Part shown: piece after piece, positions 20,169 through 29,290 of the stretch
How the letters are laid out: the number at the start of each line of letters is the position of its first letter
How positions within the stretch are numbered: position 1 is the first letter of the stretch
Assembly (NCBI RefSeq): GCF_014396585.1
Contig: NZ_CP060717.1
Coordinates: 1,736,001 to 1,800,000 of the forward strand
Direction of reading: 5' to 3'
Length of the DNA: 64,000 nucleotides
Source of the DNA: Sphingomonas rhizophila
GTDB lineage: Bacteria; Pseudomonadota; Alphaproteobacteria; Sphingomonadales; Sphingomonadaceae
Notes under the pieces: model-generated
Databases searched by the model: none
What the model saw: the letters and a program-made list of their open reading frames with translations, nothing else
Told to the model about the DNA's origin: nothing
Translations under genes and position numbers: made by a program

Positions 20169-21536
20169 TTATGATCGCTTGTCGTCGAACGGATTTTTCG
20201 GCGCGCGCATGGTAAGGCGAAGCGGCACCGGACCCAGCTTCAGATCGCGCCGCATCGAATTGAGCAGGTAGCGCTCATAGCTCTTCGGAAGCTGGTCCAC
20301 CCGCGTGCCGAACACCACGAAGCTCGGCGGGCGCGACTTCACCTGTGTGATGTAGCGCAGCTTGATTCGCTTGCCGCCGGGCGCGGGCGGCGGATTGGTT
20401 TCGACCGCGCGCTCGAACCAGCGGTTCAGCTCGCCCGTGCTGACCCGCCGCGACCAGCCCTCGCGAAGCTCCAGCGCGGCGCCGATCAGCGTGTCGATGC
20501 CCTTGCCGGTCTGGGCCGACACGGTCAGCACCGGGACCCCCTTCAGCTGGCTGAGGCCTTCTTCAAGCGCTGCCTTGATCCCGTTGAACAGCGACGAGGC
20601 GTTCTCGGCCACGTCCCACTTGTTGACCGCAATCATCAGCGCTCGGCCCTCCTCGATCACCTGGGAGGCGATCTTGAGGTCCTGCACCTCCAGCCCGCGC
20701 GTGGCGTCGAGCAGCAGCACCACGACTTCCGCATGGTCGATCGACCGCTTGGTATCGAGCACCGACAGCCGTTCCAGCTTGTCGTCGACCTTGGCGCGCT
20801 TGCGCAGCCCCGCCGTGTCGACCAGCCGGACGGCGTGGGTCTCGCCCTTGGGGTCGGTCCATTGCCAGTCGAGCGAGATGGAATCGCGCGTAATACCGGC
20901 TTCGGGGCCGGTGATCATCCGCTCTTCGCCAAGGATCTTGTTGACCAGCGTCGACTTGCCGGCGTTGGGCCGGCCGACGATGGCGAGCTTCAGCGGCCCG
21001 CCCTCCTCGTCCTCGGCCGCTTCGTCCTCGTCGTCCTCGCGTTCGACGAACGGACGCAGCGCTTCAAACAGGTCGACCAGCCCCTCGCCATGTTCCGCCG
21101 ACAGCGCGAACGGCTCGCCCAGGCCGAGCGCGAACGCCTCCAGCCGGCCCGTCTCGCCCGCCTGGCCTTCGGCCTTGTTGGCGGCAACCACCACCGGCGT
21201 GTCCTCGCCGCGCAGCCAGCGGCCGATCTCCTCGTCGAGCGGGGTCAGCCCCTCGCGCCCATCGATCAGGAACAGCGCGACGTCGGCATCGCGCACCGCG
21301 GCCTCGGTCTGCGCGCGCATCCGGCCCGGCAGGCTGTCGGGATCCTCGTCCTCGAAGCCGGCGGTGTCGATGACCTTGAATTCCAGGCCGAGCAGCTTGC
21401 CCTCGCCCTCGCGTCGGTCACGGGTCACGCCCGGACGGTCGTCGACCAGCGCGACCCGCTTACCGACAAGGCGGTTGAACAGGGTCGATTTGCCGACGTT
21501 GGGACGGCCGACGATGGCGACGGTGGGCTGGGGCAT
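20169..21536 (-). CDS. der: Ribosome biogenesis GTPase Der (EngA)
   Basis: Tandem-GTPase needed for 50S subunit assembly. Two G domains are visible, with P-loops GRPNVGKSTLF (near residue 8) and GRPNAGKSTLV (near residue 188), switch elements DRPGVTRDRR and AGITRDSI, and NKWD in the second domain. The C-terminal KH-like domain contains IKLRYITQVKSRPPSFV. Its 455 residues are typical. Downstream of bamB in the conserved order panB, YfgM-like, bamB, der. Confidence 0.97.
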   Translation of the reverse strand: MPQPTVAIVGRPNVGKSTLFNRLVGKRVALVDDRPGVTRDRREGEGKLLGLEFKVIDTAGFEDEDPDSLPGRMRAQTEAAVRDADVALFLIDGREGLTPLDEEIGRWLRGEDTPVVVAANKAEGQAGETGRLEAFALGLGEPFALSAEHGEGLVDLFEALRPFVEREDDEDEAAEDEEGGPLKLAIVGRPNAGKSTLVNKILGEERMITGPEAGITRDSISLDWQWTDPKGETHAVRLVDTAGLRKRAKVDDKLERLSVLDTKRSIDHAEVVVLLLDATRGLEVQDLKIASQVIEEGRALMIAVNKWDVAENASSLFNGIKAALEEGLSQLKGVPVLTVSAQTGKGIDTLIGAALELREGWSRRVSTGELNRWFERAVETNPPPAPGGKRIKLRYITQVKSRPPSFVVFGTRVDQLPKSYERYLLNSMRRDLKLGPVPLRLTMRAPKNPFDDKRS

Positions 21537-21594
21537 GGGGGATGCCCTGCCCCGCGCTCACTCTTCCGTCAACTCAAACGGCTGCGCTGGTGTC

Positions 21595-22923
21595 CTAGCG
21601 GAAGGCGACCAGCCGTCCGGCGTCGGTCAGCAGGAAGAGCGTTCCACCGGCCACGACCGGCTGGAAACGTACCCCGGCTTTAAGGTGGGTCTGGCTCTGG
21701 AAGCTGCCGTTGGTCGGGTCGACATTGACCACCGAGCCCTCGCTGCTGGCGAGGATCAGGCGGTTGCCCGCGAGGACGGGGCCGGCCCAATAGATCGGAC
21801 CGTTTTTCTTCTTCTCGTTTTCCCAGCGCGGCAGCTGCGAAATCCAGCGAATCTTGCCGGTCATGCGCTGCACCGCGATCAGCTGTGCCTTGTCATTGAC
21901 CGCGAACAGCCAATCGCCGGCCACCCACGGGGTGGAGATGCCGGCCATGTTGAGTTCCCACACCCGCTCGCCCGAGTTGATGTCGAGCGCGACCATGCGG
22001 CCGCCCTGGCCCAGCGCGTAGACGAAATTGCCGTCGATCACCGGGTCGGCGTCAATGTCGCTCAATGCCGCGACACCGGTCGAGATGGCGGTGCGCGACA
22101 GAGCGTCCTGCCACACCTGGCGCCCATTCTCGTAGCGGTAGGCGTTGAGTTCACCCGACGAGAAGCCGGCCACGATCGTGCCGCGTGCCGAGGCCGGCGA
22201 ACCGGACCCGAACACGCCCGCAATTTCCAGGCTCGCCGCCTGCGACCAGTTGGTCGTCCCGTCCGACGCCTTCAGCGAGAAAATCTGGTTGTCCTGGCTC
22301 ATGACATAGACGGCATCGCCATCGACCGTCGGCTGGCCGCGCAGCGGGCCGCCCGGCTGCTTCGTCCAGACGACCGCGCCGGTGTTCGCATCGAATGCCG
22401 CGACGTAGCCAAGGCCGTTGGTGGCGTAGACGCGCGTACCGTCGGTCGCGACGCCGCCGCCGAACAGCGAGGCACTGTTGCCCTTCTCGGTGCCGAACTG
22501 AGCCTCCCACACCGTGCTGCCGTTCGCCGCGGAGAAAGCGCGCACGGTCGACGTCGTGTCGATCGTGAAGACCTTGCCGCCGGCGACGACCGGACCACCG
22601 CCCAGCCGTTCCTTCTTGCCGCTGCCGCTGCCGATCTGCGTCGACCAGGCCAGCCCCAGCGACTGGCCGAGCGCGACATGGCCAACCGACTTCGACGCGT
22701 TGCCGCCCGACTGCATCCAGTCGGCATTGTCGACCGCACCGGGCAGCTCCATCGGCACCGCGGCCGTCGTCTCGTCGACGGCGATGTCGATTTCATTGAC
22801 CAGCACCGAGACCCGGTCACCGATCGTCGGCGTGGCCTTTTTCTTGCCCTTGATGACGCCGCAGCCGGCCAACAGGCTGGCCGCGAGCAGCACGGCGGTC
22901 GCTTGGGTAAGGGTACGATTCAT
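21595..22923 (-). CDS. bamB: Outer membrane assembly lipoprotein BamB-like, PQQ-type beta-propeller
   Basis: Lipoprotein of the BAM complex that inserts outer membrane proteins. The signal peptide MNRTLTQATAVLLAASLLAGC ends in a lipobox (LAGC). The rest is a run of PQQ-type propeller blades (for example VYATNGLGYVAAFDANTG and VYALGQGGRMVALDINSG), each with an Ala/Gly-rich strand and a Trp-containing loop. Length 442 residues. Position between der and a YfgM-like gene supports the BamB assignment over other PQQ-like proteins. Confidence 0.9.
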   Translation of the reverse strand: MNRTLTQATAVLLAASLLAGCGVIKGKKKATPTIGDRVSVLVNEIDIAVDETTAAVPMELPGAVDNADWMQSGGNASKSVGHVALGQSLGLAWSTQIGSGSGKKERLGGGPVVAGGKVFTIDTTSTVRAFSAANGSTVWEAQFGTEKGNSASLFGGGVATDGTRVYATNGLGYVAAFDANTGAVVWTKQPGGPLRGQPTVDGDAVYVMSQDNQIFSLKASDGTTNWSQAASLEIAGVFGSGSPASARGTIVAGFSSGELNAYRYENGRQVWQDALSRTAISTGVAALSDIDADPVIDGNFVYALGQGGRMVALDINSGERVWELNMAGISTPWVAGDWLFAVNDKAQLIAVQRMTGKIRWISQLPRWENEKKKNGPIYWAGPVLAGNRLILASSEGSVVNVDPTNGSFQSQTHLKAGVRFQPVVAGGTLFLLTDAGRLVAFR

Positions 22924-22931
22924 GGAATGTC

Positions 22932-23663
22932 CTATTGGCCTTGGGCCGCATCGCCGGCGGGGAGCGACGCGCTGGCGTCGACGCCCAGCGTGCCGGCCAC
23001 CTGCACTGCGCGGGCACGGATGGTGTCTGGTGTTTCCTTGTCGGCGGCGATCTTGGCGAACAGCTGGCCGGCGGCGGCCTTTTGCCCCTTGGCCATCAGC
23101 GCCAGCGCCGTCATCTCACCGGCCGATCCGAAGAAGGGATTGCCGGGCTCGGCCAGGGGCTGCAGCCGGGCGATGACATCGTCGGGCTTCAGCGAATCAT
23201 ATTCCAGGGCGGTGCCGCGGATCAGCGCGACGTCACGGTACGCCTGGGTCAGGTCCTTGTCGGCGGCAACCGCCTTGTAGATCGACAGGGCGGTTGCGCG
23301 GTCATTCGATTCCAGCGCGATCGCGGCGCGAGCCAGGCGGGCGCTGGCCTCGACACCTTCGGAATCCGACTGGGCCAGCCGGTCCAGGGCAGCTTTGGTC
23401 GACGCGTCCTTGCTCTTGTCGCTGGCGCCCTGCAGCGCCTCGACCAGCTGCTCGGTCGACGCCTCGGCGGCCTTCGCCTGCCGGTCTTTCCAGAAAAGGA
23501 AACCGCCGACGGCGAGCAGGAACAACCCGGCCGCGACGATCGCCCAATTGCCGTATTTCTTGGCCGCATGGGCCATCTGGTCGCGGCGAAGATTCTCGTC
23601 GACTTCGCGAACGAAACTATCGCTGCTTTCGGGGGAAGCGCCAAGTCTATCCTCGTCAATCAA
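22932..23663 (-). CDS. YfgM-like tetratricopeptide membrane protein
   Basis: Single-pass protein of the YfgM/tetratricopeptide kind that acts in the periplasm near BAM or the Sec translocon. The N-terminus reads FVREVDENLRRDQMAHAAKKYG, then one membrane helix (WAIVAAGLFLLAVGGFLFW), then helical repeats such as LARAAIALESNDRATALSIYK. The start is a TTG at 23663, chosen because family members begin a short distance before the FxREVDExLRRDQ motif and no better codon is available. It ends 8 bp before bamB. Confidence 0.85.
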   Translation of the reverse strand: MIDEDRLGASPESSDSFVREVDENLRRDQMAHAAKKYGNWAIVAAGLFLLAVGGFLFWKDRQAKAAEASTEQLVEALQGASDKSKDASTKAALDRLAQSDSEGVEASARLARAAIALESNDRATALSIYKAVAADKDLTQAYRDVALIRGTALEYDSLKPDDVIARLQPLAEPGNPFFGSAGEMTALALMAKGQKAAAGQLFAKIAADKETPDTIRARAVQVAGTLGVDASASLPAGDAAQGQ

Positions 23664-23756
23664 TACCGGGGCATCGGTCCGACCGCTTCATTCCCCGCCC
23701 CGGATGAACAAATGCTGGCACGCTCTAGCGCGCAGGCGGAAAAAGGCAAAGGGTCC

Positions 23757-24626
23757 CTAAGCCTTCGGGCGGTATGTCTGGTCCGCGGTGGGGAAGCTGC
23801 GGCCGCGCACCTCGTCGCGATATTGTGCGGCCGCCTCCCCGATCCGCGTCGCGAGGTCGTCGTAACGTTTGACGAAACGCGGGGTACGCTCGAACAGGCC
23901 AAGCATGTCTTCGGTCACCAGCACCTGGCCGTCGCAGTTGGCCGATGCGCCGATGCCGATGGTCGGGACCGGGATGGCACGGGTGACCTCGTCGGCAATC
24001 GTTTCCATCACGCCTTCGACCACGACGCAGAACGCGCCGGAATCGGCGACCGCGCGCGCGTCGCCGACGATCTTCGCGGCTTCCGCCTCCGACTTGCCGC
24101 GGGCGCCATAGCCGCCGAGGATGTTGACCGCCTGCGGAGTCAGGCCGACATGGCCGATCACCGGGATCCCGCGCGCCGTCAGGAAGGCAATCGTCGGCGC
24201 CATCGCCTCCCCGCCTTCCAGCTTGACCGCCGCGCAGCCGCTTTCCTTCATGATCCTCGAGGCGCTGGCGAACGCCTGCTCGGGTGAGCCTTCATAGCTT
24301 CCGAACGGCATGTCGACCGCGACCAGGGCGTGCCAGCTGCCGCGCACCACCGCCGCGCCGTGGGCGCACATCATCTCCATCGTCACCGGCACGGTCGACG
24401 GAAGGCCGTAGATCACCTGCCCCAGGCTGTCTCCGACCAGCAGCATCTCGCAATGCGGGTCGAGCAGTTGCGCCGTGCGCATCGTGTAGGCGGTCAGCAT
24501 CACCAAAGGCTCGGCGGTCGTCCCGTCCACCTTGCGGCCGCGGATGGCGGGGACGGTCATGCGCTTGCCCGGCATCGGGGAGGGAGTCGCGCGGCTGGTC
24601 GCGCTGTCGATGGTAAAGGTGGACAT
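23757..24626 (-). CDS. panB: 3-methyl-2-oxobutanoate hydroxymethyltransferase
   Basis: First committed step of pantothenate (and so coenzyme A) synthesis: adds a hydroxymethyl group from methylenetetrahydrofolate to ketoisovalerate. Motifs [58 protein letters not shown] and [12 protein letters not shown] are all typical. 289 residues, slightly long at the N-terminus ([22 protein letters not shown]). panC is not in the window. Confidence 0.96.
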   Translation of the reverse strand: MSTFTIDSATSRATPSPMPGKRMTVPAIRGRKVDGTTAEPLVMLTAYTMRTAQLLDPHCEMLLVGDSLGQVIYGLPSTVPVTMEMMCAHGAAVVRGSWHALVAVDMPFGSYEGSPEQAFASASRIMKESGCAAVKLEGGEAMAPTIAFLTARGIPVIGHVGLTPQAVNILGGYGARGKSEAEAAKIVGDARAVADSGAFCVVVEGVMETIADEVTRAIPVPTIGIGASANCDGQVLVTEDMLGLFERTPRFVKRYDDLATRIGEAAAQYRDEVRGRSFPTADQTYRPKA

Positions 24627-24829
24627 CGGTCCTGTTTAGGCGTGCCGCGGCGCTCCGTCGAGACAAGGCGAGCCATGGGCAGGACAGGCGGAAGTATGGC
24701 TTTCGGCCAACCCCAAGGTGGGCTCCACCCGCCGTGAACCGCTTCGGTTTAACGGCTCGAACCGCCAGACAGGGTCGACGGGCCCTTCTCCCCCTTGGGG
24801 CCCGACCAAAAGAAAAGGAACTGCCCTTT

Positions 24830-25132
24830 ATGGCTTTCAAGCTTCTGATCGCCCTGACCGGCCTTGCCGCCGCCCCGGCGCTGTCGCAGGCAACGCCGGC
24901 GACTCCAGCGACTCCAGCGATCCCGGCAACCCCCGCCACGCCGCCGACCGCGGACAGCCCCGCGATCCCGGCAACCCCGGCGACGGCTGCGACGCCAGCC
25001 ACGCCGGCCGTCCCGTCTTCGACGAGCAGCGATCCGCTGGCGCCGTCGACATCGACGACCGCCACCACCACGACCGATCAGGAAAAGATCACCATTGGCA
25101 CCCGGACGAAGGTCAAGAAGCCGAAGTCCTAG
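24830..25132 (+). CDS. Exported low-complexity protein with Ala-Thr-Pro repeats
   Basis: Unrecognised 100-residue protein. MAFKLLIALTGLAAAPALSQA is a signal peptide, so the product is exported. The centre is made of ATP/AIP triplets (for example ATPATPATPAIPATP), followed by a Ser/Thr-rich stretch and a basic end, TIGTRTKVKKPKS. The ATG follows AAAAGGAA by 10 nt; the open frame begins 32 codons earlier but that part has no signal and is left out. A strong terminator follows. The upstream region (24627-24829) shows no other gene. Confidence 0.6.
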   Translation: MAFKLLIALTGLAAAPALSQATPATPATPAIPATPATPPTADSPAIPATPATAATPATPAVPSSTSSDPLAPSTSTTATTTTDQEKITIGTRTKVKKPKS

Positions 25133-25157
25133 GACTTTCAACGGTCTCCCATCACGG

Positions 25158-25189
25158 AAAAGGGCGCACCTCGCGGTGCGCCCTTTTTT
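25158..25189. terminator. Bidirectional intrinsic terminator
   Basis: AAAAGGGCGCACC (25158-25170), loop tcgc, GGTGCGCCCTTTTTT (25175-25189). The perfect stem with A-run and T-run can serve the Ala-Thr-Pro gene on the plus strand and the 4-helix membrane gene on the minus strand. Confidence 0.9.
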
Positions 25190-25195
25190 GTGCGC

Positions 25196-25627
25196 TCAGC
25201 GAAGCCAGCCGCGCCGCGCGGCCATCCGCGCAAAATGCCACAGCCCGTACGAGAGCAGGAAGATGATGATCGGCCCGAGGAACTGGTCCGACGACATCGA
25301 CTGCCGAAGCGCGGGAACGATCAGGATGCCGCCGAACTGGATGACCACCGCGACCAGCGAAATCAGCAGGGCCGTCACTGCAAAGCGGTGCCGCAGAAGC
25401 AGGCCGATCGCGCCGACCAGCCCGACGCCGACCGCCAGCCCATAGGCCGCCAGCATCCATCCGGGAGTGGCCTCGGCCAACGTCCGCTGGTCCAGCGTCA
25501 TCGTCGCGGGATCGACCGAGACCTGCAGGTAGTAGGCGTAGCAGCCGGACAGTTCGAACAGCAGCGCCGCCACCGCGATGAACCAGTACCATGCCGGCAC
25601 TGCGGATCGTGTCCCTGCGTCTTCCAT
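25196..25627 (-). CDS. Small four-helix membrane protein
   Basis: Uncharacterised 143-residue inner membrane protein. Four hydrophobic segments can be seen, beginning WYWFIAVAALLFELSGCYAYY, then MLAAYGLAVGVGLVGAIGLLL, FAVTALLISLVAVVIQFGGIL and LGPIIIFLLSYGLWHFA. A family of small proteobacterial proteins with this layout (first helix followed by a -G/Y-x-Y- segment and a loop with MT-x-EQ) is known but has no assigned role. ATG at 25627 (MEDAGTRSAV) is preferred to the long upstream extension. It begins 58 bp after the ArsC-like gene stop and may be in its operon. Confidence 0.65.
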   Translation of the reverse strand: MEDAGTRSAVPAWYWFIAVAALLFELSGCYAYYLQVSVDPATMTLDQRTLAEATPGWMLAAYGLAVGVGLVGAIGLLLRHRFAVTALLISLVAVVIQFGGILIVPALRQSMSSDQFLGPIIIFLLSYGLWHFARMAARRGWLR

Positions 25628-25685
25628 CGGCCCCTCCCCGTTTGCCGGGCAAGTGTGCCGCGACGATCGTCGTCGGGCAAGCGCC

Positions 25686-26033
25686 TCAGGCCAGGCCGGC
25701 ATCCTCATAGGTCGATTGCTTGAAGCCGACGATCAGTTCGCCGTCCTTGTCGAGCAGCGGGCGGCGGATCAGCGAGGGCTGCATCGCCATCAGCATGATC
25801 GCCTTGTCCTCGTCGAGGTTGGTCTTGTCGGCCTCGTCGAGTTTGCGAAACGTCGTCCCTGACCGGTTGAGCAGCGCTTCCCAGCCGAGTTCGTCCGCCC
25901 AGCCCTTCAACAGCGCCGGGTCGGCCCCCGCCTTCTTGTAGTCGTGGAACGCGTAGGCGACGCCGCGCGCCTCCAGCCAGGACCGCGCCTTCTTGACCGT
26001 GTCGCAGTTGGGAATGCCGTAGAGGGTGATCAT
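25686..26033 (-). CDS. ArsC/Spx family thioredoxin-fold protein (YffB type)
   Basis: A 115-residue glutaredoxin-fold protein of the arsenate reductase-like ArsC/Spx family. The start MITLYGIPNCDTVKKARSWL carries the single cysteine in NCDTVKKA, typical of the YffB subgroup rather than true arsenate reductases. Other markers are ALLNRSGTTFRKL and PSLIRRPLLDKDG. No ars operon is nearby, so a role in arsenate resistance is not supported. Confidence 0.88.
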   Translation of the reverse strand: MITLYGIPNCDTVKKARSWLEARGVAYAFHDYKKAGADPALLKGWADELGWEALLNRSGTTFRKLDEADKTNLDEDKAIMLMAMQPSLIRRPLLDKDGELIVGFKQSTYEDAGLA

Positions 26034-26122
26034 GGCATCGCGCCGTAGGGCAGTTGGGCGCCCCGTCAAGCGGCCAATGCCGGTCGCCCCCACCCGCGCC
26101 GGAAGGATGGGGGCTCCTCCGG

Positions 26123-27127
26123 CTAGAAGCGCCGCCCCAGCGACAGCGTCGCGCGCAGCTTGTTGGCGGGGTGCGACAGGCCGACCTTCTGCCACAACGG
26201 CACGCCGACCGCTGCCCCGGCCGACCAGCCGCTGGCCCATTCGCGACGCGCGCCGGGCGACAGCCAGATCGCCTTCGATCCGCCATTCGCCTCGACCACG
26301 CCCGCAATCTCCTGCTTGCCCTCCGCTTCGTAGGTCGCTTCGACGAACAGCGCCGTCGCATCATGGCCGTGCGGCGCCTCGCCGCTGTCGTCATGGTGCG
26401 CCATCGCGCCGAGCGTGCGGGACAGCGACAGGCCGACCAGCGTGCGGTCGCCCAGCTCGGTCTCGCGCTCGCCGGTGGTGGTCCACTCGCGGCTCGCCGA
26501 GACGGCAATGTCGGCCCTTCCGATCTTGCCGCCGATCGCCGCTCCGGTGATCAGGTCCCAGCTACCGCTGCCCGGCTGGTGCTCGACTTCGAGCAGTTCG
26601 CCGTTGTCGCCGGCTTGCGACGTGTGGCCGGTCGGCGCCTTGAGGCCCGCGACCAGCGATAGCCCGCCGCCGTGCCAGTCGATGACCCGCGCTTGCGCCG
26701 TCACCCGCACGTCGCCGAGGCCACTGACCGTGCCGAGCGCCTCCGCACGGTTCACAACCGTCGAATGATGGTCGTGCACCCCGGCCCGCAGCCCGTCGCG
26801 GCGGACGTAAGGCACCGAGGCCGACAGGCTGATCCGGTCCGTGAGGCCATAGGCGAGGCCGAGCACGCCGGTCAGCGTATAGTCGCCGGCATGGGCGTGG
26901 ATATGGTCGGCGGTCAGCGCGGCCAGTTCGGCGTCTGTTCGCTTTTCCGGCACGGCGAGGCCAAGGCCGAAGCTGAAGGCGAAAGCGCCCTTGGGCAGCG
27001 TCGAGGGCGACAGTACATTGCCCGCGCTGCCGCCTTGGCCGGCGAGGCCGTGGTCAGCGTGGGCCGGCGCACCAAGCGCCAGCAGGCCGAGCGCGAGGCC
27101 CGGCAGGATCGTCAATTTCTTCATCAT
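26123..27127 (-). CDS. Outer membrane beta-barrel protein with histidine-rich loops
   Basis: Exported barrel of the uncharacterised transporter / phenol-degradation MetA-like group. Signal peptide MMKKLTILPGLALGLLALGAPAHA; the mature part alternates amphipathic strands such as GAFAFSFGLGLAVP and DRISLSASVPYV and ends in LRATLSLGRRF, a C-terminal aromatic residue as barrels require. Loops carry histidine clusters (HIHAHAGD, HDHHS, AHHDDSGEAPHGHD), which suggest metal contact. Downstream of the DUF2946 gene in the same direction, 70 bp apart. 334 residues. Confidence 0.7.
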   Translation of the reverse strand: MMKKLTILPGLALGLLALGAPAHADHGLAGQGGSAGNVLSPSTLPKGAFAFSFGLGLAVPEKRTDAELAALTADHIHAHAGDYTLTGVLGLAYGLTDRISLSASVPYVRRDGLRAGVHDHHSTVVNRAEALGTVSGLGDVRVTAQARVIDWHGGGLSLVAGLKAPTGHTSQAGDNGELLEVEHQPGSGSWDLITGAAIGGKIGRADIAVSASREWTTTGERETELGDRTLVGLSLSRTLGAMAHHDDSGEAPHGHDATALFVEATYEAEGKQEIAGVVEANGGSKAIWLSPGARREWASGWSAGAAVGVPLWQKVGLSHPANKLRATLSLGRRF

Positions 27128-27197
27128 TCAAACTCCGTCGCGCGCACGCCATCGGGCGCACGCGGATCCAATCTTCAAGCGGCCTGCAAAGGTGGGA

Positions 27198-27617
27198 TCA
27201 GTCGATCGGCGGCGCACGCGCTGGAGGCGGCGGCGCGGGTCGTGCGACGATGTTCGGGGCGGTTGGGACGGCCTCGGCGACGGGCAGCTTGGACCAATCG
27301 GGCGGGGCGATGGCCAGCAGCGGTGCGGGCAGCGGACCCGCCGCCGCCATGCCCGCAGCGAACGGGCAGACCGTCGAAGCGCTCGCGGTCTTCTTGCCAT
27401 CCTCTCCACGGCCCGGCGCATGATGCATCCCGCCATGGTCGGCGGCGATGGCGGGTCTGAGGTGCGGATAGATGTCCGGGCATTCGACCAGCGCCAGCTG
27501 CCCGCCCGCCTCGCCCGGCATGAAGCCGAACGGCGTCGCCAACCGCACCGCCAAGAGCAGCGCGAACAGGGCCGAAAGAAGCGCCTGACGCGGCGGCGAG
27601 GCGGCCTTTCGGCTCAT
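27198..27617 (-). CDS. DUF2946-type secreted protein
   Basis: Protein of 139 residues resembling DUF2946: an N-terminal hydrophobic segment ([24 protein letters not shown]), a first cysteine in LVECPD, a His-rich stretch ([10 protein letters not shown]), then [11 protein letters not shown] and a proline-rich tail. DUF2946 genes are commonly found near copper or other metal uptake genes; that is family knowledge, not shown here. ATG at 27617 overlaps the guaA stop (ATGA), so it may be translationally coupled to guaA; a GTG two codons upstream is the alternative. Confidence 0.68.
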   Translation of the reverse strand: MSRKAASPPRQALLSALFALLLAVRLATPFGFMPGEAGGQLALVECPDIYPHLRPAIAADHGGMHHAPGRGEDGKKTASASTVCPFAAGMAAAGPLPAPLLAIAPPDWSKLPVAEAVPTAPNIVARPAPPPPARAPPID

Positions 27618-29194
27618 TCCCACTCGATGGTGCCCGGCGGCTTCGACGTGTAGTCGTAGACGACGCGGTTGATGCCCTTGACCTCGTTGATGATGCGGGT
27701 TGCGCAGCCCGACAGGAAGGCCGCGTCGAACGGGTAGATGTCAGCGGTCATCCCATCGACGCTGGTGACGGCGCGGAGGCCGCAGACGCTGTCGTAGGTG
27801 CGGTAATCGCCCATCACGCCGACCGTCCGCACCGGCAGCAGCACCGCGAACGCCTGCCAGATCGCATCGTACAGCCCGGCGTTGCGGATTTCCTCAAGGT
27901 AGATGGCGTCGGCCTTGCGAAGGATGTCGCAACGCTCCTTCGTCACCTCGCCGGGGATGCGGATGGCGAGGCCTGGACCGGGGAACGGGTGGCGGCCGAC
28001 GAACTGGTCGTTGAGGCCAAGTTCCTTGCCCAGCACCCGGACCTCGTCCTTGAACAGTTCGCGCAGCGGCTCGACCAGCTTCATGTTCATCCGCTCGGGC
28101 AAGCCGCCGACATTGTGGTGGCTCTTGATCGTCACCGACGGCCCGCCGGTGAAGCTGACGCTTTCGATGACGTCCGGGTAGAGCGTGCCCTGCGCAAGGA
28201 AGTCCGCGCCGCCGAGCTTCTTCGCTTCCTCCTCGAACACGGCGATGAACTCGCCGCCGATGAACTTGCGCTTGGCCTCCGGGTCGGTGACACCCTCCAA
28301 CCCGCGCATGAAGCGCTCCTCGGCGTCCACCACCACCAGCGGGATGTTGTAATGGTCGCGGAACAGGCTCTCGACCTGCTCCCGCTCGTTGAGGCGAAGC
28401 AGGCCGTGATCGACGAACACGCAAGTCAGCTGGCTGCCGATCGCCTCGTGGATGAGGATGGCGGCGACCGAGCTGTCGACCCCGCCCGACAGGCCGCAAA
28501 TCACCCGGCCATCGCCGACCTGGTCGCGAATCTCCTGGATCTTGGCGTCACGATAAGCGCCCATCGACCAGTCACCTTCGATGCCGCACACCTTGTGGAC
28601 GAAGTTGGCGAGCAATTTCGCGCCGTCGGGCGTGTGGTGGACCTCGGGATGGAACTGGGTGCCGTAGAATTGCCGTTGCTCGTCGGCGATGACCGCGAAC
28701 GGCGCGCCGTCGCTGACCGCGACAATGCGGAAACCGGGCGCGAACTCGGTGACCTTGTCGCCGTGACTCATCCACACCTGGTGACGCTCGCCGACCGCCC
28801 ACAGGCCGTCGAACAGCGGGCAATCCTCGGTAATGGTGATGAAAGCCCGGCCGAACTCGCCTTCCCACTCGCCATTGTTGCCGGCTTCGACCCGCCCGCC
28901 GAGCTGGTGGCTCATCACCTGCTGGCCGTAACAAATGCCGAGGATCGGGACGCCAAGGTCGAACACCGCCTGCGGTGCGCGCGGGCTGTTCGCCTCGGGA
29001 ACGCCGGCGGGCGAACCGCTGAGGATCACGCCCTTCGGCCGCGACCGCTCGATCGCGCTTCCGGCATTCTGGAACGGGGCGATTTCGCAATAGACGCCTG
29101 CCTCGCGCACCCGCCGCGCGATCAGCTGGGTGACCTGGCTGCCGAAGTCGATGATCAGGATGGAATCGGCCAAATGGCTCTGCTGCGCCGTCAT
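27614..29194 (-). CDS. guaA: GMP synthase (glutamine-hydrolysing)
   Basis: Converts XMP to GMP. The N-terminal class I amidotransferase has [15 protein letters not shown] (catalytic Cys) and QFHPEVHHT; the ATP-pyrophosphatase domain has [13 protein letters not shown]; the C-terminal dimerisation domain ends [13 protein letters not shown], the normal GuaA end. 526 residues. Together with purL this places two purine genes in the window, not linked. Confidence 0.97.
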   Translation of the reverse strand: MTAQQSHLADSILIIDFGSQVTQLIARRVREAGVYCEIAPFQNAGSAIERSRPKGVILSGSPAGVPEANSPRAPQAVFDLGVPILGICYGQQVMSHQLGGRVEAGNNGEWEGEFGRAFITITEDCPLFDGLWAVGERHQVWMSHGDKVTEFAPGFRIVAVSDGAPFAVIADEQRQFYGTQFHPEVHHTPDGAKLLANFVHKVCGIEGDWSMGAYRDAKIQEIRDQVGDGRVICGLSGGVDSSVAAILIHEAIGSQLTCVFVDHGLLRLNEREQVESLFRDHYNIPLVVVDAEERFMRGLEGVTDPEAKRKFIGGEFIAVFEEEAKKLGGADFLAQGTLYPDVIESVSFTGGPSVTIKSHHNVGGLPERMNMKLVEPLRELFKDEVRVLGKELGLNDQFVGRHPFPGPGLAIRIPGEVTKERCDILRKADAIYLEEIRNAGLYDAIWQAFAVLLPVRTVGVMGDYRTYDSVCGLRAVTSVDGMTADIYPFDAAFLSGCATRIINEVKGINRVVYDYTSKPPGTIEWE

Positions 29195-29235
29195 GGCTGG
29201 CCGATAGGCAGCCGCGCCGCGCCTGTAAACAAACG

Positions 29236-29265
29236 AAAGCGCGCGCCCCGTGGGGGACGCGCGCT
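29236..29265 (-). terminator. Intrinsic terminator of the Gly/Tyr-rich gene
   Basis: Inverted repeat aagcgcgcgcccc / gggg(g)acgcgcgctt with one bulged base; on the minus strand it is followed by a T-rich run (cgtttgtttac), downstream of the gene at 29291. Confidence 0.7.
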
Positions 29266-29290
29266 TCCTCTTTGCTAGTGCTGCCGGGGC

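Noticed and set aside
20362..23280. Open frame of 972 codons on the plus strand
   Set aside because: Antisense to der and bamB; high GC leaves few stop codons. Ser/Arg-rich low-complexity translation with no family motif.
24734..25052. Tandem triplet repeats read as a possible CRISPR or minisatellite
   Set aside because: They are in-frame codons of an exported Ala-Thr-Pro protein with no spacers; no CRISPR array exists in the window.
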